Shown here in pieces: positions 31,743-40,491 of a stretch of DNA of 64,000 bases; the stretch's first letter is position 1; every line of letters begins with the position of its first letter. The position numbers were made by a program, and so were the translations under genes. This DNA comes from Streptomyces sp. NBC_00162. Its GTDB lineage: Bacteria > Actinomycetota > Actinomycetes > Streptomycetales > Streptomycetaceae. The notes beneath the pieces are model-generated. The model was not told the origin of the DNA. It made no database searches and saw only the letters and a list, made by a program, of their open reading frames with translations. The stretch lies in assembly GCF_024611995.1 (NCBI RefSeq), contig NZ_CP102509.1, positions 2,046,001 to 2,110,000 on the forward strand, read 5' to 3'.

Positions 31743-32744
31743 TTGAGCACCAGCACCAGCACCGTCAGGCGATTCATCGTCGTCGTCCTCTTCGACGGCG
31801 TCGACCTGCTGGACGTCACCGGACCGCCGGAGGTGTTCGCGCTGCTGCAACGCGAGGTGGACGAGGCGACCGGCTACCACGTCGTCCTGGCCGCCGAAAC
31901 CATGGACCCCGTCACCACCTCCGCCGGGGTGCGCATCCTCCCCGACACCACCTTCCGGGAGGTGTCGGGGAGGAGCATCGACACGCTCCTGGTGCCCGGC
32001 GCGGTCGAAATCGACGGCCAGGGCCGCGTGCACGCCGTCACCGACCCCACCGTGGTCCACCGGGTGAAGGCGCTCGCCGGCCGCGCCCGGCGCGTCGCGT
32101 CCGTCTGCGTGGGCGCCCACATCCTCGCGGACGCCGGGCTGCTGGACGGCAAGCGCGCCACGACCCACTGGTCGACCGCGCGGCAACTCGCCGCCGAACA
32201 CCCCTCGATCGAGGTGGACGCCGATCCGATCTTCATCCGCGATCAGGACGTGTGGACCGGCGCGGGCATCAGCGCCTGCCTCGACCTGTCCCTGGCCCTG
32301 GTGGCCGACGACTTCGGCGAGGCCGTCGCGCTGCGCGTCGCCCCGCAGCTCGTGATGTACCTGAAGCGGCCGAGCGGGCAGAGCCAGTTCAGCGTCCCGC
32401 TCGAGCCCGTCTCGACGACGCGACGCGTCGAGGACCTGCGCCACCACATCACCCGGAACATCGCCGAGCAGCTGACCGTCGCCGACCTCGCCGCGCACGC
32501 CCACGTGAGCGAACGGCAGTTGACCCGGATCTTCAAGACGGAACTGGGCATGACCCCGGCGGCCTACATCGAATCGGCCCGCGTCGAAGTGGCACGCAAC
32601 CAACTCGAATCCACGGACGCCACCCTCGAACGCGTCGCGTCGGCCTGCGGTTTCAACACGACCGACACCCTCATCCGCGCGTTCCGCCGGAAGCTCGACA
32701 CGACGCCGACGGAATACCGCAACCGGTTCCGGTCCTCCGTGTAG
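31743..32744 (+). CDS. GlxA-type regulator: DJ-1/PfpI plus AraC domain (second pair)
   Basis: About 333 residues are read from TTG 31743, which has GGAG 5-8 bases upstream; an ATG at 31686 would add 19 residues without a ribosome site. The DJ-1/PfpI domain covers residues 8-190 (FIVVVLFDGVDLLDVTGPPE), with the elbow Cys in VASVCVGAHILADAG. The AraC domain is at 230-330 (LAAHAHVSERQLTRIF, LERVASACGFNTTDTLIRAF). The divergent isochorismatase is the likely target. The 149-base region between them shows ATGTC / GACAT half-sites about 20 bases apart but no long palindrome. Confidence 0.87.
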   Translation: MSTSTSTVRRFIVVVLFDGVDLLDVTGPPEVFALLQREVDEATGYHVVLAAETMDPVTTSAGVRILPDTTFREVSGRSIDTLLVPGAVEIDGQGRVHAVTDPTVVHRVKALAGRARRVASVCVGAHILADAGLLDGKRATTHWSTARQLAAEHPSIEVDADPIFIRDQDVWTGAGISACLDLSLALVADDFGEAVALRVAPQLVMYLKRPSGQSQFSVPLEPVSTTRRVEDLRHHITRNIAEQLTVADLAAHAHVSERQLTRIFKTELGMTPAAYIESARVEVARNQLESTDATLERVASACGFNTTDTLIRAFRRKLDTTPTEYRNRFRSSV

Positions 32745-32780
32745 ACCCTGGCCGACTGGAGGCCCTGCCCGGCGTACGGC

Positions 32781-33299
32781 CTATCGCGCGGCCTCGACCG
32801 CCGCCGCGAAGGCCGCGTAGGCCGCTTCGCCGAAGAGCACGAACCGCACCTCTTCCACCTCGGTCCGGGCCGCCCGTACGGTCTCCACGGCGATCCGCGC
32901 CCCGTCGTCCATGGGCCACCCGTAGATCCCGGTGGAGATGGCCGGGAAGGCGACCGTACGGGCCCCCAGCTCGTCGGCGACCCGCAGGGACTCTCGGTAG
33001 CAGGAGGCCAGCAGCTCCGACCGGTCGTCCTCGCGCGACCAGACCGGGCCGACGGTGTGGATGACGTGCTCCGCCGGGAGCCGGCCGGCGGTGGTGGCGA
33101 CGGCCCGGCCCGTCGCCAGGCCCTTGCCGTAGTGCGAGCGGCGCAGGTCCTCGCAGGCGGCGAGGATCTCCGGGCCGCCGCGCCGGTGGATGGCGCCGTC
33201 GACCCCGCCGCCGCCGAGCAGGGAGGAGTTGGCGGCGTTGACGATCGCGTCGGCCTTCTCGGCGGTGATGTCACCGCGGACCAGGGTGATGCGGACCAT
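32781..33299 (-). CDS. Macro-domain protein, probable O-acetyl-ADP-ribose deacetylase
   Basis: This 172-residue single macro domain of the YmdB/MacroD type opens with [24 protein letters not shown] (read as [17 protein letters not shown]) and has [14 protein letters not shown], the ADP-ribose distal-ribose loop. The second loop is [13 protein letters not shown]. These match hydrolytic macro domains that remove O-acetyl-ADP-ribose acetyl groups or mono-ADP-ribose from acidic residues. The start ATG shares one base with the stop of the upstream flavin oxidoreductase gene (TGATG), so the two are co-translated, although no functional link is known. Confidence 0.92.
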   Translation of the reverse strand: MVRITLVRGDITAEKADAIVNAANSSLLGGGGVDGAIHRRGGPEILAACEDLRRSHYGKGLATGRAVATTAGRLPAEHVIHTVGPVWSREDDRSELLASCYRESLRVADELGARTVAFPAISTGIYGWPMDDGARIAVETVRAARTEVEEVRFVLFGEAAYAAFAAAVEAAR

Positions 33300-34717
33300 C
33301 AGGAGTCCTTTCTCAGGTGACGCCACACGGCCTTGGCGGCGTTGTGGCCGGACATCCCGTGCACTCCCGGGCCCGGAGGGGTCGCGGAGGAGCAGAGGAA
33401 GACCGCCGGGTGGGCCGTCGTGTACGGGGAGAACGTGAGCTTGGGGCGCAGCAGGAGCTGGAGTCCCGAGGCCGCGCCGCAGGCGATGTCCCCGCCGACG
33501 TAGTTGGGGTTGCGGGCGGCGAGCTCGGGCGGGCCGGCCGTGGCGCGGGCCAGGACCAGGTCGCGGAAGCCCGGTGCGAAGCGCTCCAGTTGGCGCTCGA
33601 CGGCGCCGGTGAGGTCGCCCTGCCAGCCCTTGGGGACATGGCCGTACGCCCAGAACACGTGCTTGCCCGCGGGTGCGCGGCCGGGGTCGACGAGGCTGGG
33701 CTGCGCGGTGATGAGGAAGGGCGTACGGGGGACCCGGCCGCCCGAGGCCAGTTGCAGGGCGGCGTCGATGTCGCGGGCGCGCGGGCCGATCTGGACGGTC
33801 CCGGCCCGGCGCGGCTCCTCGGCGGTCCACGGGACGGGGCCGTCGAGCGCGTAGTCGATCTTGAATGCGGCGGCGCCGTACTTGTAGCCGTCGTAGGCGT
33901 GCCCCAGGCGGGCGATGCGGGCCAGCGCGGTCGGCGAGGTGTCGAAGACGTAGGCGCGGGCGGGCGGGAGGTCGTCGAGCCGTTTGACCTCGAAGCCGGT
34001 GTGGACGGCGCCGCCGAGGTCGCGCAGGTACCCGGCGAGGGCGTCGGAGATCGACTGCGAGCCGCCGCGCGGCATCGGCCAGCCGTTCGCGTGCGCGGCC
34101 AGGGCGAAGACCAGGCCGACGGCGCTGGTGGCGATCCCGTCGAGCGGGGCGATGACGTGCGCCACCAGCCCGGCGAACAGCGCGCGTGCCCGCTCGTCGC
34201 GGAAGCGGCGCAGGAGCCAGGTGGAGGGCGGCAGCCCGGCGAGCCCGAAGCGGGCGAGGGTGACGGGGTCGCGGGGCAGCGCGGTGCCCGGCAGCGACAT
34301 GAAGTCCCGGGCCAGGGTGTCCCACTTGCCGAGGAACGGCTCGACGAGGCGCCGGTACGCACCGGCGTCGCGCGGCCCGAGGGACGCGGCCGTCTCGGCG
34401 ACCGAGCGGGACAGGACGGCGGCCGTGCCGTCGTCGAAGGGGTGCGCCATGGGCAGCGGGGCGTGCAGCCACTCCAGCCCGTACCGCTTCAGCGGCATCG
34501 TCGCGAAGACCGGCGAGCCCACGCCGAGCGGGTGCACCGCCGAGCAGGGGTCGTGGCGGAAGCCGGGGAGGGTCAGTTCCTCGGTCCGCGCCCCGCCGCC
34601 GACCGTGTCCGCGGCTTCGAAGAGGGCCACCGAGAAGCCCCGCCGGGCCAGTTCGACGGCGGCCGTCAGCCCGTTGGGCCCCGCCCCCACCACGACCGCA
34701 TCGAGAATCGACGGCAC
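33299..34717 (-). CDS. Phytoene-desaturase-like NAD(P)/FAD-dependent oxidoreductase
   Basis: This 472-residue flavoprotein has the dinucleotide motif [19 protein letters not shown] (Gly11, Gly13, Gly16) and the second FAD-contact motif [15 protein letters not shown]. The C-terminal [15 protein letters not shown] is the third FAD contact typical of the CrtI/phytoene-desaturase superfamily. The middle includes [19 protein letters not shown], also family-typical. No carotenoid genes are adjacent, so it belongs to the broad group of these proteins with unknown substrate. The start is GTG 34717 with GGAG upstream. It runs into the macro-domain gene with a 1-base overlap. Confidence 0.87.
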   Translation of the reverse strand: MPSILDAVVVGAGPNGLTAAVELARRGFSVALFEAADTVGGGARTEELTLPGFRHDPCSAVHPLGVGSPVFATMPLKRYGLEWLHAPLPMAHPFDDGTAAVLSRSVAETAASLGPRDAGAYRRLVEPFLGKWDTLARDFMSLPGTALPRDPVTLARFGLAGLPPSTWLLRRFRDERARALFAGLVAHVIAPLDGIATSAVGLVFALAAHANGWPMPRGGSQSISDALAGYLRDLGGAVHTGFEVKRLDDLPPARAYVFDTSPTALARIARLGHAYDGYKYGAAAFKIDYALDGPVPWTAEEPRRAGTVQIGPRARDIDAALQLASGGRVPRTPFLITAQPSLVDPGRAPAGKHVFWAYGHVPKGWQGDLTGAVERQLERFAPGFRDLVLARATAGPPELAARNPNYVGGDIACGAASGLQLLLRPKLTFSPYTTAHPAVFLCSSATPPGPGVHGMSGHNAAKAVWRHLRKDS

Positions 34718-34787
34718 TTGCGACTCCTTCGTCCGGCGGCGCCTCCGCCTCCAGGATATTCCGGCTTGACCCGTGCCAGGCCGGGAC

Positions 34788-35609
34788 CTAACCGCGCAGC
34801 AGGTCGCGGATACGGAGCGTCGTGGCCTCGTCGCGTCCGACGGCGAACGGCAGCGCGTTGTCCCGGTCCACCCGGAAGGGGACTCCGTCGACCGTGCTCT
34901 GCGCCCCGCCGGCCTCGGCGACCAGCAGCAGTCCGGCCGCGTGGTCCCAGGCCGAGGGCCAGGTGAAGGCGAGGCCGTCCATCTCGCCGCGGGCCACCTT
35001 CAGGTACTCCAGGCCGGCCGAGCCGCAGGACCTGGCGGCCACGCCGGGCACGTCCAGCCGGCCCAGGGTCCGCTTGTCCTCCTCGGAGGTGTACAGCGGG
35101 TGGGCCATGGCGATCCGCAGCTCGGCGCCCGGCTCGGGCGAGCCGCTGCGGATCCGCTCTCCGTTGACGTACGCGCCCTGCCCGCGCACGGCGGTCGCCA
35201 GCTCCTCCAGGGCCGGGGCGAAGGTCCAGGAGGCGAGGATCTCGCCGCGGTGGGCCAGCGCCACCAGGGTGCAGAAGGCCGGGTCGCCGGAGACGAACTG
35301 GCGGGTGCCGTCGACCGGGTCCACGATCCACACCGGGGCGTCGGCGCGCAGCGCCCCGTACACGGTCGGGTCGGCGTGCACGGCCTCCTCGCCGACCACG
35401 GCCGAGCCGGGGAGCAGCCGCTGGAGGGAGGCGGTGAGGTGCTCCTCGGCCTTGCGGTCGGCGACCGTCACCAGGTCGTGCGGTCCGCTCTTCTCGTCGA
35501 CCTCGTGCTCGGCGAGCTGCCGGAATCTCGGCATGATCTCGATCGCCGCCGCCTTGCGGACGGCCTCTTCCACGTCGGACAGGCCATGGGTAAGGAACTC
35601 ATCGATCAT
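34788..35609 (-). CDS. Inositol-monophosphatase-family phosphatase (HisN/CysQ-like)
   Basis: This 273-residue Mg-dependent phosphatase has the metal-binding motifs VGEEAV (Glu), [20 protein letters not shown] (Asp, Asp) and [17 protein letters not shown] (Asp). Residue [18 protein letters not shown] is the N-terminal threonine/Asp motif in its usual place. Actinobacterial members include histidinol phosphatase HisN, inositol monophosphatase and 3'-phosphoadenosine phosphatase; the sequence alone does not separate them. The start is ATG 35609. It follows a 144-base gap from the FHA-monooxygenase gene and is probably transcribed separately. Confidence 0.9.
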   Translation of the reverse strand: MIDEFLTHGLSDVEEAVRKAAAIEIMPRFRQLAEHEVDEKSGPHDLVTVADRKAEEHLTASLQRLLPGSAVVGEEAVHADPTVYGALRADAPVWIVDPVDGTRQFVSGDPAFCTLVALAHRGEILASWTFAPALEELATAVRGQGAYVNGERIRSGSPEPGAELRIAMAHPLYTSEEDKRTLGRLDVPGVAARSCGSAGLEYLKVARGEMDGLAFTWPSAWDHAAGLLLVAEAGGAQSTVDGVPFRVDRDNALPFAVGRDEATTLRIRDLLRG

Positions 35610-35753
35610 GCGCCCATCACATCACGCCCGAACGGCAAACCCCACCGACAATCCCCGACGGACGGCTGGACTCCGGATGTACCCCGGGTGAACCGCCTCG
35701 AAGCCGCCCGCCGGAAGGACGCGTACATCCCGGTGGGCGACCCCGCAGGAGTG

Positions 35754-37733
35754 TCAGCCGACGGGGGACGGGCTGCGGGGGTCGGCGGAGCGGGGGGCGG
35801 CCGGGCGGGGCACGAAGACCGGGGAGTCCGACTGGTAGAAGAGGTCGATGTCGGCCTCCTCGCCGCCGACGATCAGGGTGTCCCAGGCGCCGCTCTCCCG
35901 CAGGGTGCGCAGGGTGGCCGGGGCGATCGAGGCGAGGTGGGAGCGGAGTTCCCCGTCGCCCGGCAGGCCGGGCATCCGGGGCGCCAGCCGTTCGCGGATC
36001 CCGGCCATCCGGTCCAGCAGTGCCTCCAGGTCGCTCCCGTCCGCGGCGCCGGCGCCACCGGCGGCGCGGGCACCGGCACCGGCTCCGGCTCCGGCTCCGG
36101 CACCGGCACCGGCGGCCCCGCCGGTCTCCGCGCTGCGCGCGATGATGTCCTTGATGGCGCGGGTGACGCCCTGCTCGTCGGTGGTCACCATGGCGTTCCA
36201 GGCCCGGCTCTTGTGCCGGTACTGGAGCATGGACATCGCCGCCTCGTGCCGGATGAAGTCGGCGTCCCGCAGCGGTTTGCCCTGCCAGGCTCGGCTGAGC
36301 GAGCGGGCCAGTGAAGTGGCCGATGCGAGGCCGCTGTTGAGGCCGCGGCCCGGCCAGAAGTGGATGGCGTTGGCCGCGTCGCCCAGCAGGAAGCCGTACG
36401 TGCCCGGGGTGGTCGCGGTCGGCCGGTGCAGCTGTGCGGTGAACCGCGGGCGCTGCACCATGTCCAGCCGGAACGAGGTGATCGCGGACAGGTCCTCCTC
36501 GGCCACCCCGAACAGGCTGAGACCCTGCCGGATCTCCTTCCACAGCGGGGAACCGCGCAGCAGGGCGGGCAGGAAGAGGGTGCCGTGGGTGGGACAGCGG
36601 AACTCGTTGTCCTCCTCCTGCCGGCTCATCAGGCAGGGGCGGGCGGCGATGCACTCCTCGAAGACCTGCCGGACCGGGTCGATGCCGATGACGCTCTTGG
36701 TCTCCTCGCGGGTGAGCCGCATGTTCAGGAAGCCCTCGCCGCGCAGCGAGTTGAGCAGGAACCGGTTCTGCGACACGGTGAGCAGCACGCTCATCGGGTC
36801 CGGCAGCTTCGACTTGACGCGCAGGCCGAGCACGATGTCCTGGAGGTGCTCCCCGTCGAGGGAGTAGATCGAGGCGTCGGCCGCGCCGAAGCGGTCGGCG
36901 TAGTGCTCCCGGGTGCGGGAGCGGCCGCCCTCGGCGACCACCAGGACGTGTTCCTGGGTGATCCGGTGCTGCTCCTCCGCCACGTCGAAGCGCTTGGGAA
37001 TGAGTCGGATCGACGGCTTCCGGTTGGCCAGGTCCAGCAGCCGGTCCTCGATGTGGGCGATCCGGATGTTGCGGGGCGGGCGGCCGTCGACCGAGTCCGG
37101 GCCGACGGGCCACATCTCGGAGTAGGCGGCGCCGTCGTCGAAGAGGGCGGCGAGCACCTCCTCGGACAGGGCGAGGTACTGCCGGCTCTGGACGGTCACC
37201 ACCTGCTGGCGGCGGAAGTTCCCCTGGGTCTCGTCCTTCCAGACGACCGAGGACCCCTTCCTGGTCCAGCGCCCGTCGTAGACGGTGATGGCGGTCCGCC
37301 CGGGCAGCATCTCGTCGAGCGCCAGGGCGAAGGCGAGGCCCACCGGGCCGCCGCCGGTGATGGTGACCCGCAGCGTGCCGGGGTCCGCGGCGCTCGGCCG
37401 GGGCACGTCCAGGAGGGAGAGGTCCATGACCGTCTCCATGGCGTCCTGGGCCTCGTACAGGAACGTTTCATCGCCGATTCGGATGCAGTCGTTCGGACGC
37501 AGCACATGCCGCGTGACGCGCTGGTCGTTGACCAGCGTGCCGTTGCGGCTGTCCCGGTCGTAGAGGACGAAACCGGCGTCCTCGCTGAGGATCTCGGCGT
37601 GCAGCCGGGAGGCGCTGGGGCTGACGATCACGACGCTGTTGTCGCTCTTGCGCCCGAAGCTGACGGGCTCGCCGCCAAGAACCACGCTCTGCCCGGTGAA
37701 GGGACCCGTGCGTCCAACGATGACCGAAGGCAC
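35754..37733 (-). CDS. FHA domain fused to a PHBH/MICAL-like flavin monooxygenase
   Basis: About 659 residues are read from GTG 37733, chosen because AAGGAG lies 6 bases upstream; an earlier start would add 17 residues without a site. Residues 1-98 are an FHA domain with its phosphothreonine-binding residues (Gly27-Arg28, Ser42, His45, Asn64-Gly65). From residue 120 comes a Rossmann FAD-binding monooxygenase: GGGPVGLAFAL, a conserved FRRQQVV stretch, and the second FAD motif GDAANAIHFWPGRGLNSG. A Gly/Ala hexamer-repeat linker follows, then about 110 residues ending in an acidic, Pro/Ser-rich tail. FHA domains bind pThr on partner proteins, so the flavoenzyme is probably tethered to or controlled by the kinase encoded divergently. 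The substrate is unknown. Confidence 0.88.
   Translation of the reverse strand: MPSVIVGRTGPFTGQSVVLGGEPVSFGRKSDNSVVIVSPSASRLHAEILSEDAGFVLYDRDSRNGTLVNDQRVTRHVLRPNDCIRIGDETFLYEAQDAMETVMDLSLLDVPRPSAADPGTLRVTITGGGPVGLAFALALDEMLPGRTAITVYDGRWTRKGSSVVWKDETQGNFRRQQVVTVQSRQYLALSEEVLAALFDDGAAYSEMWPVGPDSVDGRPPRNIRIAHIEDRLLDLANRKPSIRLIPKRFDVAEEQHRITQEHVLVVAEGGRSRTREHYADRFGAADASIYSLDGEHLQDIVLGLRVKSKLPDPMSVLLTVSQNRFLLNSLRGEGFLNMRLTREETKSVIGIDPVRQVFEECIAARPCLMSRQEEDNEFRCPTHGTLFLPALLRGSPLWKEIRQGLSLFGVAEEDLSAITSFRLDMVQRPRFTAQLHRPTATTPGTYGFLLGDAANAIHFWPGRGLNSGLASATSLARSLSRAWQGKPLRDADFIRHEAAMSMLQYRHKSRAWNAMVTTDEQGVTRAIKDIIARSAETGGAAGAGAGAGAGAGAGARAAGGAGAADGSDLEALLDRMAGIRERLAPRMPGLPGDGELRSHLASIAPATLRTLRESGAWDTLIVGGEEADIDLFYQSDSPVFVPRPAAPRSADPRSPSPVG
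36071..36113. repeat. Tandem hexamer repeat (CCGGCA/CCGGCT) in the FHA-monooxygenase gene
   Basis: About seven imperfect 6-base units (CACCGG or CTCCGG on the plus strand) encode alternating Gly-Ala in the linker after the monooxygenase domain. Changes by whole units would keep frame and only lengthen or shorten the linker. Confidence 0.85.
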
Positions 37734-37801
37734 TCCACACTCCTTGAAAAAGACGCTTGCTGACTCCTCGTACGACAGCAACACGCCATCGCGGATGTGT
37801 T

Positions 37802-37845
37802 CGGTTCAACCATTTTCGAAAATTTCCGGTCTCGCCGTTGAACCG
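37802..37845. promoter_or_regulatory. Nested palindromes between the FHA-monooxygenase and kinase genes
   Basis: Outer arms CGGTTCAAC (37802-37810) and GTTGAACCG (37837-37845) are a perfect inverted repeat. Inside lies the perfect AT-rich palindrome ATTTTCGAAAAT (37812-37823). It is 68 bases upstream of the flavoprotein start and 60 bases upstream of the kinase start. It is probably a shared operator and promoter core for the divergent pair. Confidence 0.6.
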
Positions 37846-37905
37846 GGTGTCGCGGTCCGTACGTGATGTTCGCGTCGGCAGGCGATCAGAGGGAGAACCG
37901 CCCCC

Positions 37906-39450
37906 ATGCACAACGAGGAATCCGAGACCGTGACGGAGAGCGCGCTCGCGGGCACGGCCACGACCGCCGCCACGACCGCGGCCACCATCGCGGCCGCGCC
38001 GGGTGCACCGGCCGGGGAACGGCTGATCGCGGGCCGCTACCGGCTGCTGTCCCGGCTCGGCGAGGGCGGTATGGGCACCGTGTGGCGGGCCGGCGACGAG
38101 GTCCTGCACCGTGAGGTCGCCGTCAAGGAGGTCCGGGCCCCGGCCCATCTGCGGGCCGGCGACATCGCGCGGATGTACAGCCGGCTGGAGCGAGAGGCCT
38201 GGGCGGCGGCCCGGATACCCGACCGCAATGTGGTGACGGTCCACGACGTGGTCATGGAGGACGACCGGCCCTGGATCGTCATGGAGCTGATCCGCGGGCA
38301 GTCGCTCGCCGATCTGCTGCGTGCCGAGGGGCCGCTCACCCCGCGCCACGCCGCGCACATCGGCGCGGAGGTGCTGAGCGCGCTGCGCGCCGCGCACGCC
38401 GTCGGGGTGGAGCACCGCGACGTGAAGCCGGCGAACGTGCTGCTCGCCGAGGACGGGCGGGTGGTGCTCAGCGACTTCGGCATCGCGATGGTCGAGGGCA
38501 GCACCGCGCTGACCATGACCGGGGAAGTGGTCGGATCCCCCGAGTACCTGCCGCCGGAGCGGGCGCTGGGCCGCCCCTCGGGCCCCGAGTCGGACCTCTG
38601 GTCCCTCGGTGTGCTGCTGTACGCGGCCGTGGAGGGCATCTCCCCGTTCCGGCACGACACCGCGCTGAGCACCCTGCGGGCCGTCGTGGACGAGGAACCG
38701 CCGGAGCCGACCCGGGCCGGCCCGCTCGCCCCGGTCATCGCCGGGCTGCTCCGCAAGGAACCGGCCGCGCGGACCCCCGCCGCCGAGGCCGCCGCGGCCC
38801 TGCGGGGCATCGCCCACGAACCGGACGCCACCACGACCGCCGCCCGCGTCCTGCCGGCTCCCGAGGAGCCCGCCACGGCCGCGACGCCCGCCCCCACGCC
38901 GGCACCGGTCCCCACCGCGGAGCTCGCCGGCGCGGCGATGCCCGCCCCGCTCGCGCCCGCGACGCCCGCGACGCCCGCGCACCCGACACCCGCCGCCCCG
39001 CCCCGCAAGCGCCGCAGGGCGGCCTTCGCCGCGGCCGGCGCGGCCGCCTGCCTCCTGATCGCCGCCGGGCTGGTCTACGCCCTCAACGGCAACGACGAGG
39101 ACTCCGCCCCCGGTTCGGGCGTACGGATGTCGGTGGCGGGAGCGAACACCACCTACACCGGCAGCTGCCCGACCCCCGAGAGCCGGGCCCCGGCGTTCAC
39201 CGCGACCTTCACCGCCTCCGAGCCGACCCTGATCTCCTACCGCTGGGTGTCCGGCGACGGCTCGGTGGTGGATCCGCACTGGCGCACCATGTCCATCGGG
39301 GACAAGGCCAACCCCACCGGCCACGACACCGTGCGGCTGACGACCTACGCGAAGGCCGGCACCCTGACCACCGGGATGGCCGTGGAACTCCAGAGCCCCA
39401 CCCGCACCACTTCCAACCCGGTCCCCTTCTCCATCACCTGCACCGGCTGA
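37906..39450 (+). CDS. Membrane Ser/Thr protein kinase (PknB-type)
   Basis: This is a 514-residue kinase. After a Thr/Ala-rich N-terminus, the kinase domain covers residues 44-300: Gly loop LGEGGMGTVW (51-60), Lys74 in VAVKEV, HRDVKPANVLL (catalytic Asp172) and DFG (190-192). The activation loop has Thr200, Thr203 and Thr205, the usual autophosphorylation positions. A long Pro/Ala linker (305-367) leads to one membrane segment (about 373-393). The extracellular part (394-514) has two Cys (TGSCPT, SITCTG) that may pair in a small beta domain; it is not a PASTA domain. It is divergent from the FHA-monooxygenase gene. FHA proteins encoded beside such kinases are often their phospho-dependent partners. 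Confidence 0.93.
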   Translation: MHNEESETVTESALAGTATTAATTAATIAAAPGAPAGERLIAGRYRLLSRLGEGGMGTVWRAGDEVLHREVAVKEVRAPAHLRAGDIARMYSRLEREAWAAARIPDRNVVTVHDVVMEDDRPWIVMELIRGQSLADLLRAEGPLTPRHAAHIGAEVLSALRAAHAVGVEHRDVKPANVLLAEDGRVVLSDFGIAMVEGSTALTMTGEVVGSPEYLPPERALGRPSGPESDLWSLGVLLYAAVEGISPFRHDTALSTLRAVVDEEPPEPTRAGPLAPVIAGLLRKEPAARTPAAEAAAALRGIAHEPDATTTAARVLPAPEEPATAATPAPTPAPVPTAELAGAAMPAPLAPATPATPAHPTPAAPPRKRRRAAFAAAGAAACLLIAAGLVYALNGNDEDSAPGSGVRMSVAGANTTYTGSCPTPESRAPAFTATFTASEPTLISYRWVSGDGSVVDPHWRTMSIGDKANPTGHDTVRLTTYAKAGTLTTGMAVELQSPTRTTSNPVPFSITCTG

Positions 39451-39466
39451 TCCCGGCCGACTACGG

Positions 39467-40468
39467 TTAGCCGTTCAATGCCGGAATGATCCGCGCGCCG
39501 TAGGCATCGATGGTGGCCTCCTTCGCGTCGTGCATGTCGTAGACGGCGAACTGGTCGACGCCCAGGGCGCGCAGGGCCTGGAGCTTCTCGATGTGGGCCT
39601 CGGGCGGGCCCAGCAGGCAGAAGCGGTCGACGATCTCGTCGGGGACGAAGTCCGTGGACGGGTTCCCGGCACGGCCGTGGTGGCTGTAGTCGTAGCCGTG
39701 GCGGGCCTTGATGTACTCGGTCAGCGCGTCGGGGACCAGCCCGGAGTGTTCCCCGTAGCGGGAGACAAGGTCGGCGACGTGGTTGCCGACCATGCCGCCG
39801 AACCAGCGGCACTGGTCGCGGGCGTGGGCGAGGTCCTCGCCCACGTACGCGGGGGCCGCCACGCAGATGGTGATCGCGGCCGGGTCCCGGCCGGCCGCCT
39901 CGGCGGCCTCCCGGACCGACTTGATCATCCACTCGGTGAGGTAGGGGTCGGCGAGCTGGAGGATGAACCCGTCCGCCTTCTGCCCGGCCAGGGCCAGCGC
40001 CTTCGGCCCGTACGCGGCCATCCAGACGGGCAGCTTCCCGTCCTTGATCCACGGGATCCGCAGGGGTTTGCCGTCCACCTCCGCCTCGCGGCCCTCGGCG
40101 AGGTCGCGGATCACGCCGATGGCCTCGCCGAGCCGCGCCAGGGTGTTCGGCGCGCGCCCGGCGACCCGCATCGCCGAGTCCCCGCGGCCGATCCCGCACA
40201 CGGTGCGGTTGCCGTACATGTCGTTGAGCGTGGCGAAGGTGGAGGCGGTGACCTCCCAGGTGCGGGTGCCCGGGTTGGTGACCATCGGGCCGACGTGCAT
40301 CTCCTGGGTGTGTTCCAGGATCTGGCTGTAGATGACGAACGGCTCCTGCCACAGCACGGCGGAGTCGAAGGTCCAGCCGTAGCGGAAGCCGTTGCGCTCG
40401 GCGCGCCGCATGAGGCTGACGACCTGCGAGGCGGGCGGGTCGGTTTGCAGGACGAGGCCGAAGTCCAT
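39467..40468 (-). CDS. LLM-class flavin/F420-dependent oxidoreductase in the pyrimidine operon
   Basis: This 333-residue (beta/alpha)8 luciferase-like protein opens with MDFGLVLQTDPPASQVVSLM and has WTFDSAVLWQEPFVIYSQIL, then YGNRTVCGIGRGDSAMRVAG, and ends with DQFAVYDMHDAKEATIDAYG. The pattern fits the actinobacterial LLM subgroup often placed beside dihydropyrimidinase genes. It may use F420H2 or FMN. It is the last gene of a minus-strand run after dihydropyrimidinase, aminotransferase and nitrilase-type amidase. No canonical dihydropyrimidine dehydrogenase is present nearby, so this enzyme may supply a redox step in ring catabolism (inference). The start is ATG 40468. Confidence 0.85.
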   Translation of the reverse strand: MDFGLVLQTDPPASQVVSLMRRAERNGFRYGWTFDSAVLWQEPFVIYSQILEHTQEMHVGPMVTNPGTRTWEVTASTFATLNDMYGNRTVCGIGRGDSAMRVAGRAPNTLARLGEAIGVIRDLAEGREAEVDGKPLRIPWIKDGKLPVWMAAYGPKALALAGQKADGFILQLADPYLTEWMIKSVREAAEAAGRDPAAITICVAAPAYVGEDLAHARDQCRWFGGMVGNHVADLVSRYGEHSGLVPDALTEYIKARHGYDYSHHGRAGNPSTDFVPDEIVDRFCLLGPPEAHIEKLQALRALGVDQFAVYDMHDAKEATIDAYGARIIPALNG

Positions 40469-40491
40469 GGATGGCTGCTCCTTGCGTGCGC

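Noticed and set aside
35675-35730. GGATGTAC / GTACATCC arms in the 35610-35753 gap
   Set aside because: Eight-base arms 40 bases apart are too weak and distant to support a terminator or operator call; no other feature was seen in this gap.
36071-36113. Hexamer repeat as a phase-variation switch
   Set aside because: Units are six bases long, so gain or loss keeps the frame and cannot turn the gene off.
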